Assembly (NCBI GenBank): GCA_934433485.1
Contig: CAKRZR010000004.1
Coordinates: 1 to 64,000, forward strand
Length of the DNA stretch: 64,000 bases
Direction: 5' to 3'
Source of the DNA: an uncultured Eubacteriales bacterium
GTDB lineage: Bacteria; Bacillota; Clostridia; Oscillospirales; CAG-272
Part shown: positions 25,696-33,145 of the stretch, piece after piece
Position numbering within the stretch: position 1 is the first letter of the stretch
Layout: each line of letters starts with the position of its first letter
Notes under the pieces: model-generated
The model's database searches: none
The model's input: only the letters and a program-made list of their open reading frames with translations
Told to the model about the DNA's origin: nothing
Made by a program: the position numbers and the translations under genes

Positions 25696-27963
25696 TTACG
25701 GTACGATCGTTTCCACCGGCGTGTATTCAGACAGCAGCCCGTCCAAGAACGTGTAGGTCATCTCACCAGATAACTGCACCTTGCCGTCGTCGGAGAGCAG
25801 CGTCATGTGGAATGTGAGGCCGTCGTCTGTCGCGGTACAGGATGTCGTGCATCTGTATTGCGGGAGAGAGCCGAAACCGTCAGCATCCGCCTGATACGGT
25901 GCGAGAACGTCTGTTGTCACGCCATGCGCTGTGCACCGGCCGTAGTCGCTGACGTAGGGGTACGCCAGCGTGTCGCCGGAGCCAAGATCCACGACCACCG
26001 CGGTCTGATAGGTGGGGGTTGCGTAGTCGTATCGGGCCATCGGATAGAGGATCGCCGCGTATTCTCCGTTTGGGGATACCAGCAGACCAAAATCCGATTT
26101 CGGCGACAGGTTGTAGCCGAGATCCCGACCTGTCACATCCGTGCCGCGATAGTCCCCGTAGTTGTATTTCTGTCCGGATTTTATGTTTTCCAGCCGCAGA
26201 TAATCCGGGTCGTTCATGTCGTAGTATAACGCCCAATCGCCGTCTGTCACACGGAAGTTGTTGTCATAATGGGTGACGGTGGTGTCCGTGATTGTGATCT
26301 GCATCCCGCCGCCCTCTGTGCGGTCGAGCTGCGCCGCGCGATATACATAGTCGTAGGTTCCGTCAGACGCGATATTTCGTTTCGTGCAGATATTGGAATA
26401 GGCGCGGTCGAGAAACGATACGCCGACGCAGAATTCCCCTGCATCATATAATAGCTTGCCAATGTCCTCTGAAATCTGGATTTCCCCATTTACCAGAGCA
26501 AGCACATAAAATGGATACCAATCGCGTTTGTCTGTGTCGTACTCCGCACCGTCTAAGGCATAGGCTCTACCGGAGATCGCTTCATGGATCCCATCGCCGT
26601 CCGCGTCGGTGTCGTAGGTATAACCGCGCCAGCTTGCGATTTCCTTGCCATCTGCGACAAAGCGGTATAGGTACAGGGAATCCTCGTCCCGATAATATTC
26701 CTCCAGCGTGCCGTGCATGCCGAATAGCTCGACATCCGTATCCCTGCGGCTGTAATCCGCAAGGGATTCCGGCATTTCCACAGAGACAAACGGCGTAAAG
26801 TGGAGCGGGATCACGTCGGTATACGGTTTTGCGGCAGGCTGTGCGCTCGTTTCCGTATCCGGTGCGGCGGTTTCAACGGCAGGCTTGTCCGCGTCTGACG
26901 TTTTGTCCCGCGCCGTTTCGCACCCAAGGAACAGCGGCGAGAGCAGTATCACCGTACATAGTAAGACTGCCGGAACGATCCCGCGCTTTTTTACCGTGAA
27001 TGAGAGAATGTGCGAGAACCGTTCCCGGACCGTGCCGGATTTCGGGGAAAACGGCGTGCCGGGCGCGTCCTCTCTGCTGCAGCGCAGGATCGAGAGGAGC
27101 ACCTCGCCGTATTTCACGCGCGCCGCTTCGGATACCGGGGTGAGGATCGTCTCGTCGCACGCCAGCTCCAAAAACCGATCCGCGTCCCGTCTGGCGAGAT
27201 ACACAAACGGATTGTACCAGTGCAGCGACACGGCAAGGTTCCACAGCCGCTTTTTCATCAGATCGCACCGCCGGATGTGTGTCAGCTCATGCGCGAAGAT
27301 ACCGGCCGCCATATCGGTGGAATACTCTATCTCCGGCAGGCAGATCACGGGACGAAGCACGCCGCACACCACCGGACCGGACAGCGCGGGGCAGATCCTC
27401 ACACGCACAGGCTTGCGGATATGCCAGCTTTCGCAGAGCTTATGCGATATCTCCATGAGCCTGTCGTCCGCCTGGTACGCGTGCCGTTTCAGGGTGTGCA
27501 TACCGATCGCGTACCGTACAGAACGGATCGTGAGGGAGAAAACCACGCCGCAGAGCCACACAAGCGCGAGAATTTCCGGCACCGAGAGGGATATGCGCGA
27601 TGCCAGCGGGGATTCGACAGGAGACAGGTTCTGTTCCGGTGCCGGCGATGGAACCGGCGCGGGACTGTTTACAAAAAGTGTACGGGTGTCTACAGTCTCC
27701 GGCACGGCGGATTCTGCCTTTTCCGTTTCCGCGGGTACGACGACTACGGGCGCATTGTCCTGACCGGACAGGACGATCGGCGTGACAAAAGCGGGAATCG
27801 GCAGGCACAGGCGCAGCAGCAGCACCGACCAGACAAGCGCAATCGTGCGGGAACGGATGGAACGGTCAAGTGCGCGGCAGAGGAAGTGATAGCCGAGGAT
27901 TACCGGTGAGAGGACCAGTGCGCAGAAAAAGAGCGTGCGCGCGAGATAGAGGATCGCTGTCAT
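25696..27963 (-). CDS. M56/BlaR1-family membrane metalloprotease with large novel sensor domain
   Basis: The 755-residue protein has four TM helices with the BlaR1 protease. HELTH (H225-E226...H229) lies in DMAAGIFAHELTHIRRCD, followed by the third ligand in FLELACDE. After the last TM (about 330-350, ending in a lipobox-like LFLGCETA) comes a ~390-residue extracellular domain with acidic Thr/Pro linker and repeated strands, but no penicillin-binding SxxK. The gene overlaps the BlaI repressor upstream by 4 bp. In the family, ligand binding outside activates the protease, which cuts the repressor. Here the ligand is not a beta-lactam as far as can be seen. Confidence 0.88.
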   Translation of the reverse strand: MTAILYLARTLFFCALVLSPVILGYHFLCRALDRSIRSRTIALVWSVLLLRLCLPIPAFVTPIVLSGQDNAPVVVVPAETEKAESAVPETVDTRTLFVNSPAPVPSPAPEQNLSPVESPLASRISLSVPEILALVWLCGVVFSLTIRSVRYAIGMHTLKRHAYQADDRLMEISHKLCESWHIRKPVRVRICPALSGPVVCGVLRPVICLPEIEYSTDMAAGIFAHELTHIRRCDLMKKRLWNLAVSLHWYNPFVYLARRDADRFLELACDETILTPVSEAARVKYGEVLLSILRCSREDAPGTPFSPKSGTVRERFSHILSFTVKKRGIVPAVLLCTVILLSPLFLGCETARDKTSDADKPAVETAAPDTETSAQPAAKPYTDVIPLHFTPFVSVEMPESLADYSRRDTDVELFGMHGTLEEYYRDEDSLYLYRFVADGKEIASWRGYTYDTDADGDGIHEAISGRAYALDGAEYDTDKRDWYPFYVLALVNGEIQISEDIGKLLYDAGEFCVGVSFLDRAYSNICTKRNIASDGTYDYVYRAAQLDRTEGGGMQITITDTTVTHYDNNFRVTDGDWALYYDMNDPDYLRLENIKSGQKYNYGDYRGTDVTGRDLGYNLSPKSDFGLLVSPNGEYAAILYPMARYDYATPTYQTAVVVDLGSGDTLAYPYVSDYGRCTAHGVTTDVLAPYQADADGFGSLPQYRCTTSCTATDDGLTFHMTLLSDDGKVQLSGEMTYTFLDGLLSEYTPVETIVP

Positions 27964-28373
27964 GGCTCATTCCTCCTTTGTTTTTTGGCAAGTGCGCGTT
28001 TTTTCTCCGCAAGCAGAGCCGACAGCGCGTCCAGATCGTCCTCGGTCACGCCGTCATCGGAGAGCAGGGAAGCGACCATGGACTGCACCGATCCGCCGAA
28101 CTGCTTTCGCAGCTGTCGGGAGGTCGATGCCATGTACGCCTTTTCGGAGATGCGCGGTGAAAATGTATGGTAATAGCCGTCCTTATTCACATTGCAAAAT
28201 CCCTTGTCGCACAGTCTGCCGAGCAGCACATGTGCCGTCTGTGTTTTCCACGAGCGTTTTTCCGACAGCTTTTTGACGATTTCTCCGGCACGCAGCGGTG
28301 TCGGACTGTGCCAGAGTACGCGCATGATGTCCCATTCCGCTTCCGAGAGGGTCGGGAAACGAGATTCTTCCAT
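27960..28373 (-). CDS. BlaI/MecI-family repressor
   Basis: The 137-residue protein has a winged helix, FPTLSEAEWDIMRVLWHSPTPLRAGEIVKKL, VLLGRLCDKGFCNVNKDGYYHTF and a C-terminal dimerisation/cleavage part SRQLRKQFGGSVQSMVASLLSD. ATG 28373 has AAAGGAGG. It overlaps the M56 gene start (ATGA). It likely represses its own promoter at 28393-28448 until cleaved by the adjacent protease. Confidence 0.93.
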   Translation of the reverse strand: MEESRFPTLSEAEWDIMRVLWHSPTPLRAGEIVKKLSEKRSWKTQTAHVLLGRLCDKGFCNVNKDGYYHTFSPRISEKAYMASTSRQLRKQFGGSVQSMVASLLSDDGVTEDDLDALSALLAEKKRALAKKQRRNEP

Positions 28374-28392
28374 AGGAAAATCCTCCTTTGTA

Positions 28393-28448
28393 AACCGTAT
28401 ACAGGTTGTCTGTGGTTTCAGTATAACACACTTAAGACAGTTTGTCAA
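28393..28448 (-). promoter_or_regulatory. BlaI promoter and operator
   Basis: TTGACA (28443-28448), 17 bp and TATACT (28420-28425) on the minus strand. AACCGTATACAGGTT (28393-28407), an imperfect palindrome at the transcript start, and GACAGTTTGTC (28436-28446) over the -35 are candidate BlaI sites. Confidence 0.75.
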
Positions 28449-28537
28449 CGGTTTTTGAGAAATTTCCCGCAAAGAAAAAGCGCGACAGAACCACAAGCGA
28501 GCTCTTCCGCGTTTTTTCCTTAATGCGACAAGATGGA

Positions 28538-29257
28538 TTATTTCTTCCGCAGAACGATTTTGATGAAGTTGAAATAGCGTCCGCCGCCTGCCTCCATGGA
28601 ACGTCTGTCTCCGATGGCGTATTCGTTCTCCTGCCTGAGCCAATCCGCCCAGACCTCCTCGTTGCTTTCCATTTCCGCAACCGTGAGGACCTCTGCGCCC
28701 TTGCACTTTGATACCGTGTCGCGCCAATAGGTCACATCGCGCATGTAGGAGAGCTGCTCCGGTGTCCAGGACAGCAGCAATTCCGGCGGCAGATGCTCGT
28801 GACAGTCCTTTTTCATACCGGGGATCGCGATGTAGATATAGCCGTCGGATTTCACAAAGGGCAGCAGCTTTTCGTCTAAGTACCGCTCGTCTCTGCCGAA
28901 ATAGTTGTAGGAATCCGTGCTCACCACTGCGTCAAAGAAATTGTGCACAAACGGCAGATCGGTTGCGTCTGCTTTCACGGGGAAAATCTGCGTGCGCGAC
29001 AGCCCCATTTCGTCAAAGAATGTGCGGTTTTCGGCGGGATCGCTCCACAAATCCGCCGCATACACGGTAAAGCCGTATTCCTTTGCCAGAAACACGCTGG
29101 TGAGTCCCTGACCACTGCCGAGATCGCACACTACGGCGTCAGCCGGGATTTTGTGATCCATCAGCAGCTCCTCTGTGAGCTTAAGGGGATTCGGCCCCAT
29201 GATCTTTGCCTGCAGAGCAGGGGTGTCGTATTTTTCACTTTTGGGATAGCGTATCAT
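28538..29257 (-). CDS. SAM-dependent methyltransferase under TetR-type control
   Basis: The 239-residue protein has a SAM site, VVCDLGSGQGLTSVFLAKEYG, then YAADLWSDPAENRTFFDEMGL and DATDLPFVHNFFDAVVSTDSYNYF. It belongs to the small-molecule class I group; the YNYFGRDERYL motif is typical of cyclopropane-synthase-like/UbiE-like annotations. TAGGAG lies upstream of ATG 29257. Its promoter is overlaid by two copies of the palindrome found at the tetR promoter. It is monocistronic. It may methylate a toxic compound sensed by that regulator, but this is inference. Confidence 0.88.
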   Translation of the reverse strand: MIRYPKSEKYDTPALQAKIMGPNPLKLTEELLMDHKIPADAVVCDLGSGQGLTSVFLAKEYGFTVYAADLWSDPAENRTFFDEMGLSRTQIFPVKADATDLPFVHNFFDAVVSTDSYNYFGRDERYLDEKLLPFVKSDGYIYIAIPGMKKDCHEHLPPELLLSWTPEQLSYMRDVTYWRDTVSKCKGAEVLTVAEMESNEEVWADWLRQENEYAIGDRRSMEAGGGRYFNFIKIVLRKK

Positions 29258-29324
29258 TTTATCACTCCTATAGAAAAATCAGCAAAATGCGGATGCAAGG
29301 TTGCTCCATGCAGCACATTTGAAA

Positions 29325-29374
29325 GTAAACGATCGTTCACTATATAGTATAGCAAACGATCGTTTACTTGTCAA
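29325..29374 (-). promoter_or_regulatory. Methyltransferase promoter with two AACGATCGTT operators
   Basis: TTGACA (29369-29374), 17 bp and TATACT (29346-29351) on the minus strand. GTAAACGATCGTTTGC (29352-29367) fills the spacer, and GTAAACGATCGTTCAC (29325-29340) covers the transcript start. Their centres are 27 bp apart. The same palindrome lies at the tetR promoter (22080-22091). Confidence 0.9.
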
Positions 29375-29438
29375 GCCATCCCATGCAATTTCTGCCATTT
29401 GCACAATTTGCGTCCATTTTGTACCGCTGTAAATAAGC

Positions 29439-29470
29439 AAAAAAGGATGGCTGTGCCGCCATCCTTTTTC
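29439..29470 (-). terminator. Terminator of the beta-helix gene
   Basis: AAAAAAGGATGGC (29439-29451) and GCCATCCTTTTTC (29458-29470) form a strong stem with T-runs on the minus side. Confidence 0.88.
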
Positions 29471-29489
29471 CATGGAATACTCTTGCTTC

Positions 29490-31262
29490 TCAAAATGCAA
29501 CGCGCCCGGTGATCACATCTTTTTGTCTGTCCGTCAGTAACGGGAGAACCTCGTCCAGCGTCATGTCCCGGTTATTCTCCATCTCGAACGTGCCGCCGTC
29601 TGTATTCCACGTGCGCTTGATCCGCTGTTCCTCCGCAATATCTGCGTTCACAACAAAAATGTTGTTCGTGATCGTTGCGGACGGCGGAATGTGCGGCGCG
29701 TCGGAGGATTTGTAGTAGTCGTCGATCTTTTTTAGCTCCGGATATTTTGTAATGTACGGCGGCTCAGCCCCGGAGACTCCCGCGACGCCGTCGATGTTGT
29801 AAAATCGTGTGCGCATATAGTTTGTCACCATGTTGCGCCAGACGTGGTGATCGCTTTGCCCGCGACCGTCGATTTCAATGCCCGGCGTGCACTCGATGAG
29901 GACGTTTCCGTCACATAGGAAGTCCACGCCGCCGCCCAGAAACAACGCGCGCTGTACTTTGTAGAACACATTGTCCCGCATCACGGTGCCGGAGAGACAG
30001 TCATCATTATATACGCCCATTGTGCCCATGCCGATACCGCTGCCGACGTGGTGGATGAAATTGCCCGATACGACATTGCCGCGCCAGGTGTAATCCCGCC
30101 CGGCGTAAATTGCGCCCGCATCCCCGGTTTCCTGCACCACACGGAAAATCTCGTTGTTCGCAATATGGATTTCGTTGCCGCCGTAGAGCACCGCGGAGTG
30201 CGGGCAGTCATGGAGCAGACAGCCGCGGACGAACAGTCCGACACCGGTCAGCTTGACAGGCGGCTGATAACAGCGGTTCCAGCTTGCGACATGGTGAATA
30301 TGGCAGTCCTCCACACCGCAGTCTCCGCGTGTGAGCGTTTTTCGATCGCCGCACGTGATATCCACGCCCGCATCGCCGGTGTTGTGCATGTGGCAGCGCT
30401 CCACCACTGTATCATGGGAATCCGTGATCACTACAGCGCGGTTGCCGATATTATAAAGCGTACAACCCGCGATGCGCACGTTTTTGCTGTGCCGTACGAC
30501 GATGGCATCGCCGCGGAGGCATGCAACGTCGAAATTCTCCAGACGTACGTCTTCCGCGTTCTCGATCAGAAATGCCGGTTTGTCCGAGGTCGAAAGAAAA
30601 ACCTCCGTGCTCGTTTGGTCGAAATCCTCCGGCGGCATAAAATAGAGTAGTCCTCTGTCAAAATCGATGGCGTAATCGCCCGGACAGGTGACTTCTTCGA
30701 TGACATTGAAAAAATAGAACCGCTGTCCGACAATGAAGGAATAGAGTCCGTATGGCGCCGCGTTCCGGATGAAACCGCGCTCCTTGTCCCATTGTTCGAT
30801 TCGTTCACAGGTGGGCGACCAGTCGTATGCCCAATAGCCATGCACCCAGATCTCACCGGCAGACCACGCCTTCGGGCGATCGTCCTTGTAGAAAAAGCCG
30901 CCCTCCAGCTTGCCCACCTTGTTGTCCCATTCGTTTGCTGTCGCCTCGCCTACATCGGTGATTTTCAGGAAATCCATCTTCGGGTACCGCGCGATCTGCA
31001 TGGGCTTTCCGCCTATGAAAAGCTCGCTGTGGGAAGGTGCGACACCTCTGCCGAATCCACGGGACACAAAACGCGCAGGGGTAATCCCCGCTTTTTGCAG
31101 ATCGCAAATGTATACGCCGTCATCGCGTACGGTAAAGTCGGAAAGCGCGACGCCGCCGACCAGCCTGCATCCGTCTTCTGCGCGCAGATGGGTTCCGGAC
31201 GGCACACGGAAAGGCTCCGTCAGAAAATGCACGCCGGACTTTGTGATTTCGCTGTACTGCAT
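29490..31262 (-). CDS. Right-handed parallel beta-helix protein, putative glycoside hydrolase
   Basis: The 590-residue protein has an N-terminal cap (residues 1-220: SELFIGGKPMQIARYPKMDF, WVHGYWAYDWSPTCERI). It is followed by about twelve beta-helix coils (VRLENFDVACLRGDAIVV, NVRIAGCTLYNIGNRAVVI, GVEDCHIHHVA, LFVRGCLLHDC). No signal peptide is seen. The N-terminal cap resembles that of GH141-like enzymes (fucosidase/xylanase), but I cannot fix the family. The MFS transporter is next to it on the same strand with its own promoter. TAGGAG precedes ATG 31262. Confidence 0.75.
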   Translation of the reverse strand: MQYSEITKSGVHFLTEPFRVPSGTHLRAEDGCRLVGGVALSDFTVRDDGVYICDLQKAGITPARFVSRGFGRGVAPSHSELFIGGKPMQIARYPKMDFLKITDVGEATANEWDNKVGKLEGGFFYKDDRPKAWSAGEIWVHGYWAYDWSPTCERIEQWDKERGFIRNAAPYGLYSFIVGQRFYFFNVIEEVTCPGDYAIDFDRGLLYFMPPEDFDQTSTEVFLSTSDKPAFLIENAEDVRLENFDVACLRGDAIVVRHSKNVRIAGCTLYNIGNRAVVITDSHDTVVERCHMHNTGDAGVDITCGDRKTLTRGDCGVEDCHIHHVASWNRCYQPPVKLTGVGLFVRGCLLHDCPHSAVLYGGNEIHIANNEIFRVVQETGDAGAIYAGRDYTWRGNVVSGNFIHHVGSGIGMGTMGVYNDDCLSGTVMRDNVFYKVQRALFLGGGVDFLCDGNVLIECTPGIEIDGRGQSDHHVWRNMVTNYMRTRFYNIDGVAGVSGAEPPYITKYPELKKIDDYYKSSDAPHIPPSATITNNIFVVNADIAEEQRIKRTWNTDGGTFEMENNRDMTLDEVLPLLTDRQKDVITGRVAF

Positions 31263-31318
31263 AGTTTTCTCCTACATATTGGCGTAGATTCTCTGGGAAA
31301 CCGCGCCGGATTTTTATA

Positions 31319-31347
31319 ACTTTACCATAGATAAGCGGATTTGTCAA
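31319..31347 (-). promoter_or_regulatory. Promoter of the beta-helix gene
   Basis: TTGACA (31342-31347), 17 bp and TAAAGT (31319-31324) on the minus strand. Confidence 0.65.
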
Positions 31348-31383
31348 GACATATACATGCTTTTTGACAAGGAAAACGCTGAA

Positions 31384-32556
31384 TTATTCTATCGCGTGCT
31401 TTTTTTGCACCCACCGATACAGAAACCGTACCGCGCACAGCAGGAGCGCAAACAGAATCGCCAGTCCGTATGTGAACGAGCACATTCCGACCGCTTTGAC
31501 GATCGCGCCGTAGAAAAACGGCAGCACGAGAGAACCGACGTATGCCGCCGCCATTTGCGTGCCGATTACAGAACCGCTGATGTCCGCGCCGAAATTGCCG
31601 GGGGTCAGGTGCATGAGATTCGGGTAGGTCGGTCCGTTGCCGAGACCTATGAGGAACAGTCCCGCGATGGCGAGCCAGAACGGTCCCGGCAGAAACAGCA
31701 GTACGAGCGAAAGAGCAATGGCGAGGAAGCCGAGCGCCATGATTTTCCAGCTGGTCAGGCAGCGCGCAAGGAGACCCGCGAAGAATCTGCCAAGCATCAG
31801 TCCGACAAAGTATACCGTGAGCCAGCCGGCGGCATCGTCCACGGACAATCCCTTTTCCGTCACTAAGAACGTACTGCCCCAGGTGCTGCACAGATATTCC
31901 ATCGAAACGGAGGCGAAAAACGACACCCATGCCGCGCGCACACCGGGAATGGCTGCAAGCTCTCTGATCGACGCATTGCGGGACGAGACCGTCTCTGCCT
32001 CTGTATCTGCGACCTCCGCCTTTTTCCAAAGAGGATACGACACGAACATGATCGCCGTGATGAGAAGCTGGATATAGGCTGCCCACCGATAGCCGATGTG
32101 CCAGTCGTTTTTCGCGGATAGAGCGAGGGACATCAGGTACGGACTGATCGATACGCCAACGCCGTAAAAGCAGTGCAGAAAATTCATATGCGTCGCGCTG
32201 TAGTGATTGGCGACATAGGTGTTCAGACCAGCGTCAATGGCACCGGCGCCGAATCCGAGCGGGATTGCGAACAGGATCAGGGTAAAAAGATTCGGTGCAA
32301 ACGAAAAGCCGAGAAGTCCCAACGCGGTAGCCGCCGTACTGACCGCGGAAACACGCCATGTGCCATAGCGACCTATGAGATAGGAGGAGGCAAGGCTGGA
32401 TAGCACCGTAAACAGGGAAAATAACGGCGTGAGATATCCGGCAACGTGGACGCCGAGACCGAAATCCTCGTGCATCGCGGGCCAGGCCGGACCAAACAGG
32501 GAATCGGGGATTCCCAGACCGATGTAGGCGATGTAAATAACGAGCAGCAGAAGCAT
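31384..32556 (-). CDS. MFS transporter
   Basis: The 390-residue protein has twelve hydrophobic helices. The first begins LLVIYIAYIGLGIPDSLFGPAWP, with the loop motif LIGRYGTWRVSAVS between helices 2 and 3. GFGAGAIDAGLNTYVANHY is typical of the sugar-transport FucP/BypassD-like branch of MFS. The substrate is unknown, but the adjacent beta-helix enzyme suggests a sugar or oligosaccharide. AAAGGA lies upstream of ATG 32556. Confidence 0.87.
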   Translation of the reverse strand: MLLLLVIYIAYIGLGIPDSLFGPAWPAMHEDFGLGVHVAGYLTPLFSLFTVLSSLASSYLIGRYGTWRVSAVSTAATALGLLGFSFAPNLFTLILFAIPLGFGAGAIDAGLNTYVANHYSATHMNFLHCFYGVGVSISPYLMSLALSAKNDWHIGYRWAAYIQLLITAIMFVSYPLWKKAEVADTEAETVSSRNASIRELAAIPGVRAAWVSFFASVSMEYLCSTWGSTFLVTEKGLSVDDAAGWLTVYFVGLMLGRFFAGLLARCLTSWKIMALGFLAIALSLVLLFLPGPFWLAIAGLFLIGLGNGPTYPNLMHLTPGNFGADISGSVIGTQMAAAYVGSLVLPFFYGAIVKAVGMCSFTYGLAILFALLLCAVRFLYRWVQKKHAIE

Positions 32557-32592
32557 AACGGAAAGATCCTTTCGTAAAGTGCAAACACACCT

Positions 32593-32621
32593 ATTATATG
32601 CGGCACATCCGGCGCTGTCAA
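32593..32621 (-). promoter_or_regulatory. Promoter of the MFS gene
   Basis: TTGACA (32616-32621), 17 bp and TATAAT (32593-32598) on the minus strand, a perfect consensus. Confidence 0.88.
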
Positions 32622-32703
32622 GAGAAAAATGCGGAATCGATGCGTGTTTTTACGCAAGAAATCGCAAACAGCGCAAAAATATGTAAACAAAATGTGAAGT
32701 GGC

Positions 32704-32758
32704 TTGACAATGTGGTCTACATGGTGTAGACTATAGGTGCTGACTACAGATTGTAGAC
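32704..32758 (+). promoter_or_regulatory. Promoter with two BlaI-type operators
   Basis: TTGACA (32704-32709), 17 bp and TAGACT (32727-32732). Two palindromes of the TACA-n3-TGTA type overlap it: GTCTACATGGTGTAGAC (32715-32731), lying over the spacer and -10, and GACTACAGATTGTAGAC (32742-32758). Their centres are 27 bp apart. Confidence 0.88.
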
Positions 32759-32781
32759 AAAAACAGAAAGGTAGAGAACAT

Positions 32782-33144
32782 ATGGAAAAGCTTGGAGTGG
32801 TGGAAGCGCGTTTTGCCGATCAAATCTGGGAGAGAGCCCCGATAACGTCCGCGGAGCTGGTGCATATTGGGGAGGAAATGTTCGGCTGGAAGCGCACAAC
32901 GGTCTATACCGTGTTGAAGCGGCTGTGCGACAAGGGATTGTTTGCAAACGACCACGGTACGGTGCGCACGAAGGTCACACGAGAGGATTATTACGCCGCG
33001 CAAAGCCGTCAGTTTGTCGCGGATACCTTTGACGGCTCGCTGCCCGCATTTTTTGCCGCCTTTGTCGGAGAGGGCAGACTTACGGCAGAGGAAGCGGAGA
33101 CCCTGCGCAAAATGATCGCGGCGTACGAAACGGAGGGTAAGTAA
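32782..33144 (+). CDS. BlaI/MecI-family repressor (second module)
   Basis: The 120-residue protein has a shortened winged helix, EARFADQIWERAPITSAELVHIGEEMFGWKRTTVYTVLKRLCDKGLFAND, and a C-terminal region SRQFVADTFDGSLPAFFAAFVGEG. AGAAAGGTAGAG precedes ATG 32782. It ends 1 bp before the M56 gene start. It differs in sequence from the 27960 repressor and its operators differ, so the two modules are probably insulated. Confidence 0.93.
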   Translation: MEKLGVVEARFADQIWERAPITSAELVHIGEEMFGWKRTTVYTVLKRLCDKGLFANDHGTVRTKVTREDYYAAQSRQFVADTFDGSLPAFFAAFVGEGRLTAEEAETLRKMIAAYETEGK

Positions 33145-33145
33145 T

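Noticed and set aside
29279..29500. A 73-codon frame upstream of the methyltransferase
   Set aside because: It runs through the two operators, the promoter and a terminator, so it is not a gene.
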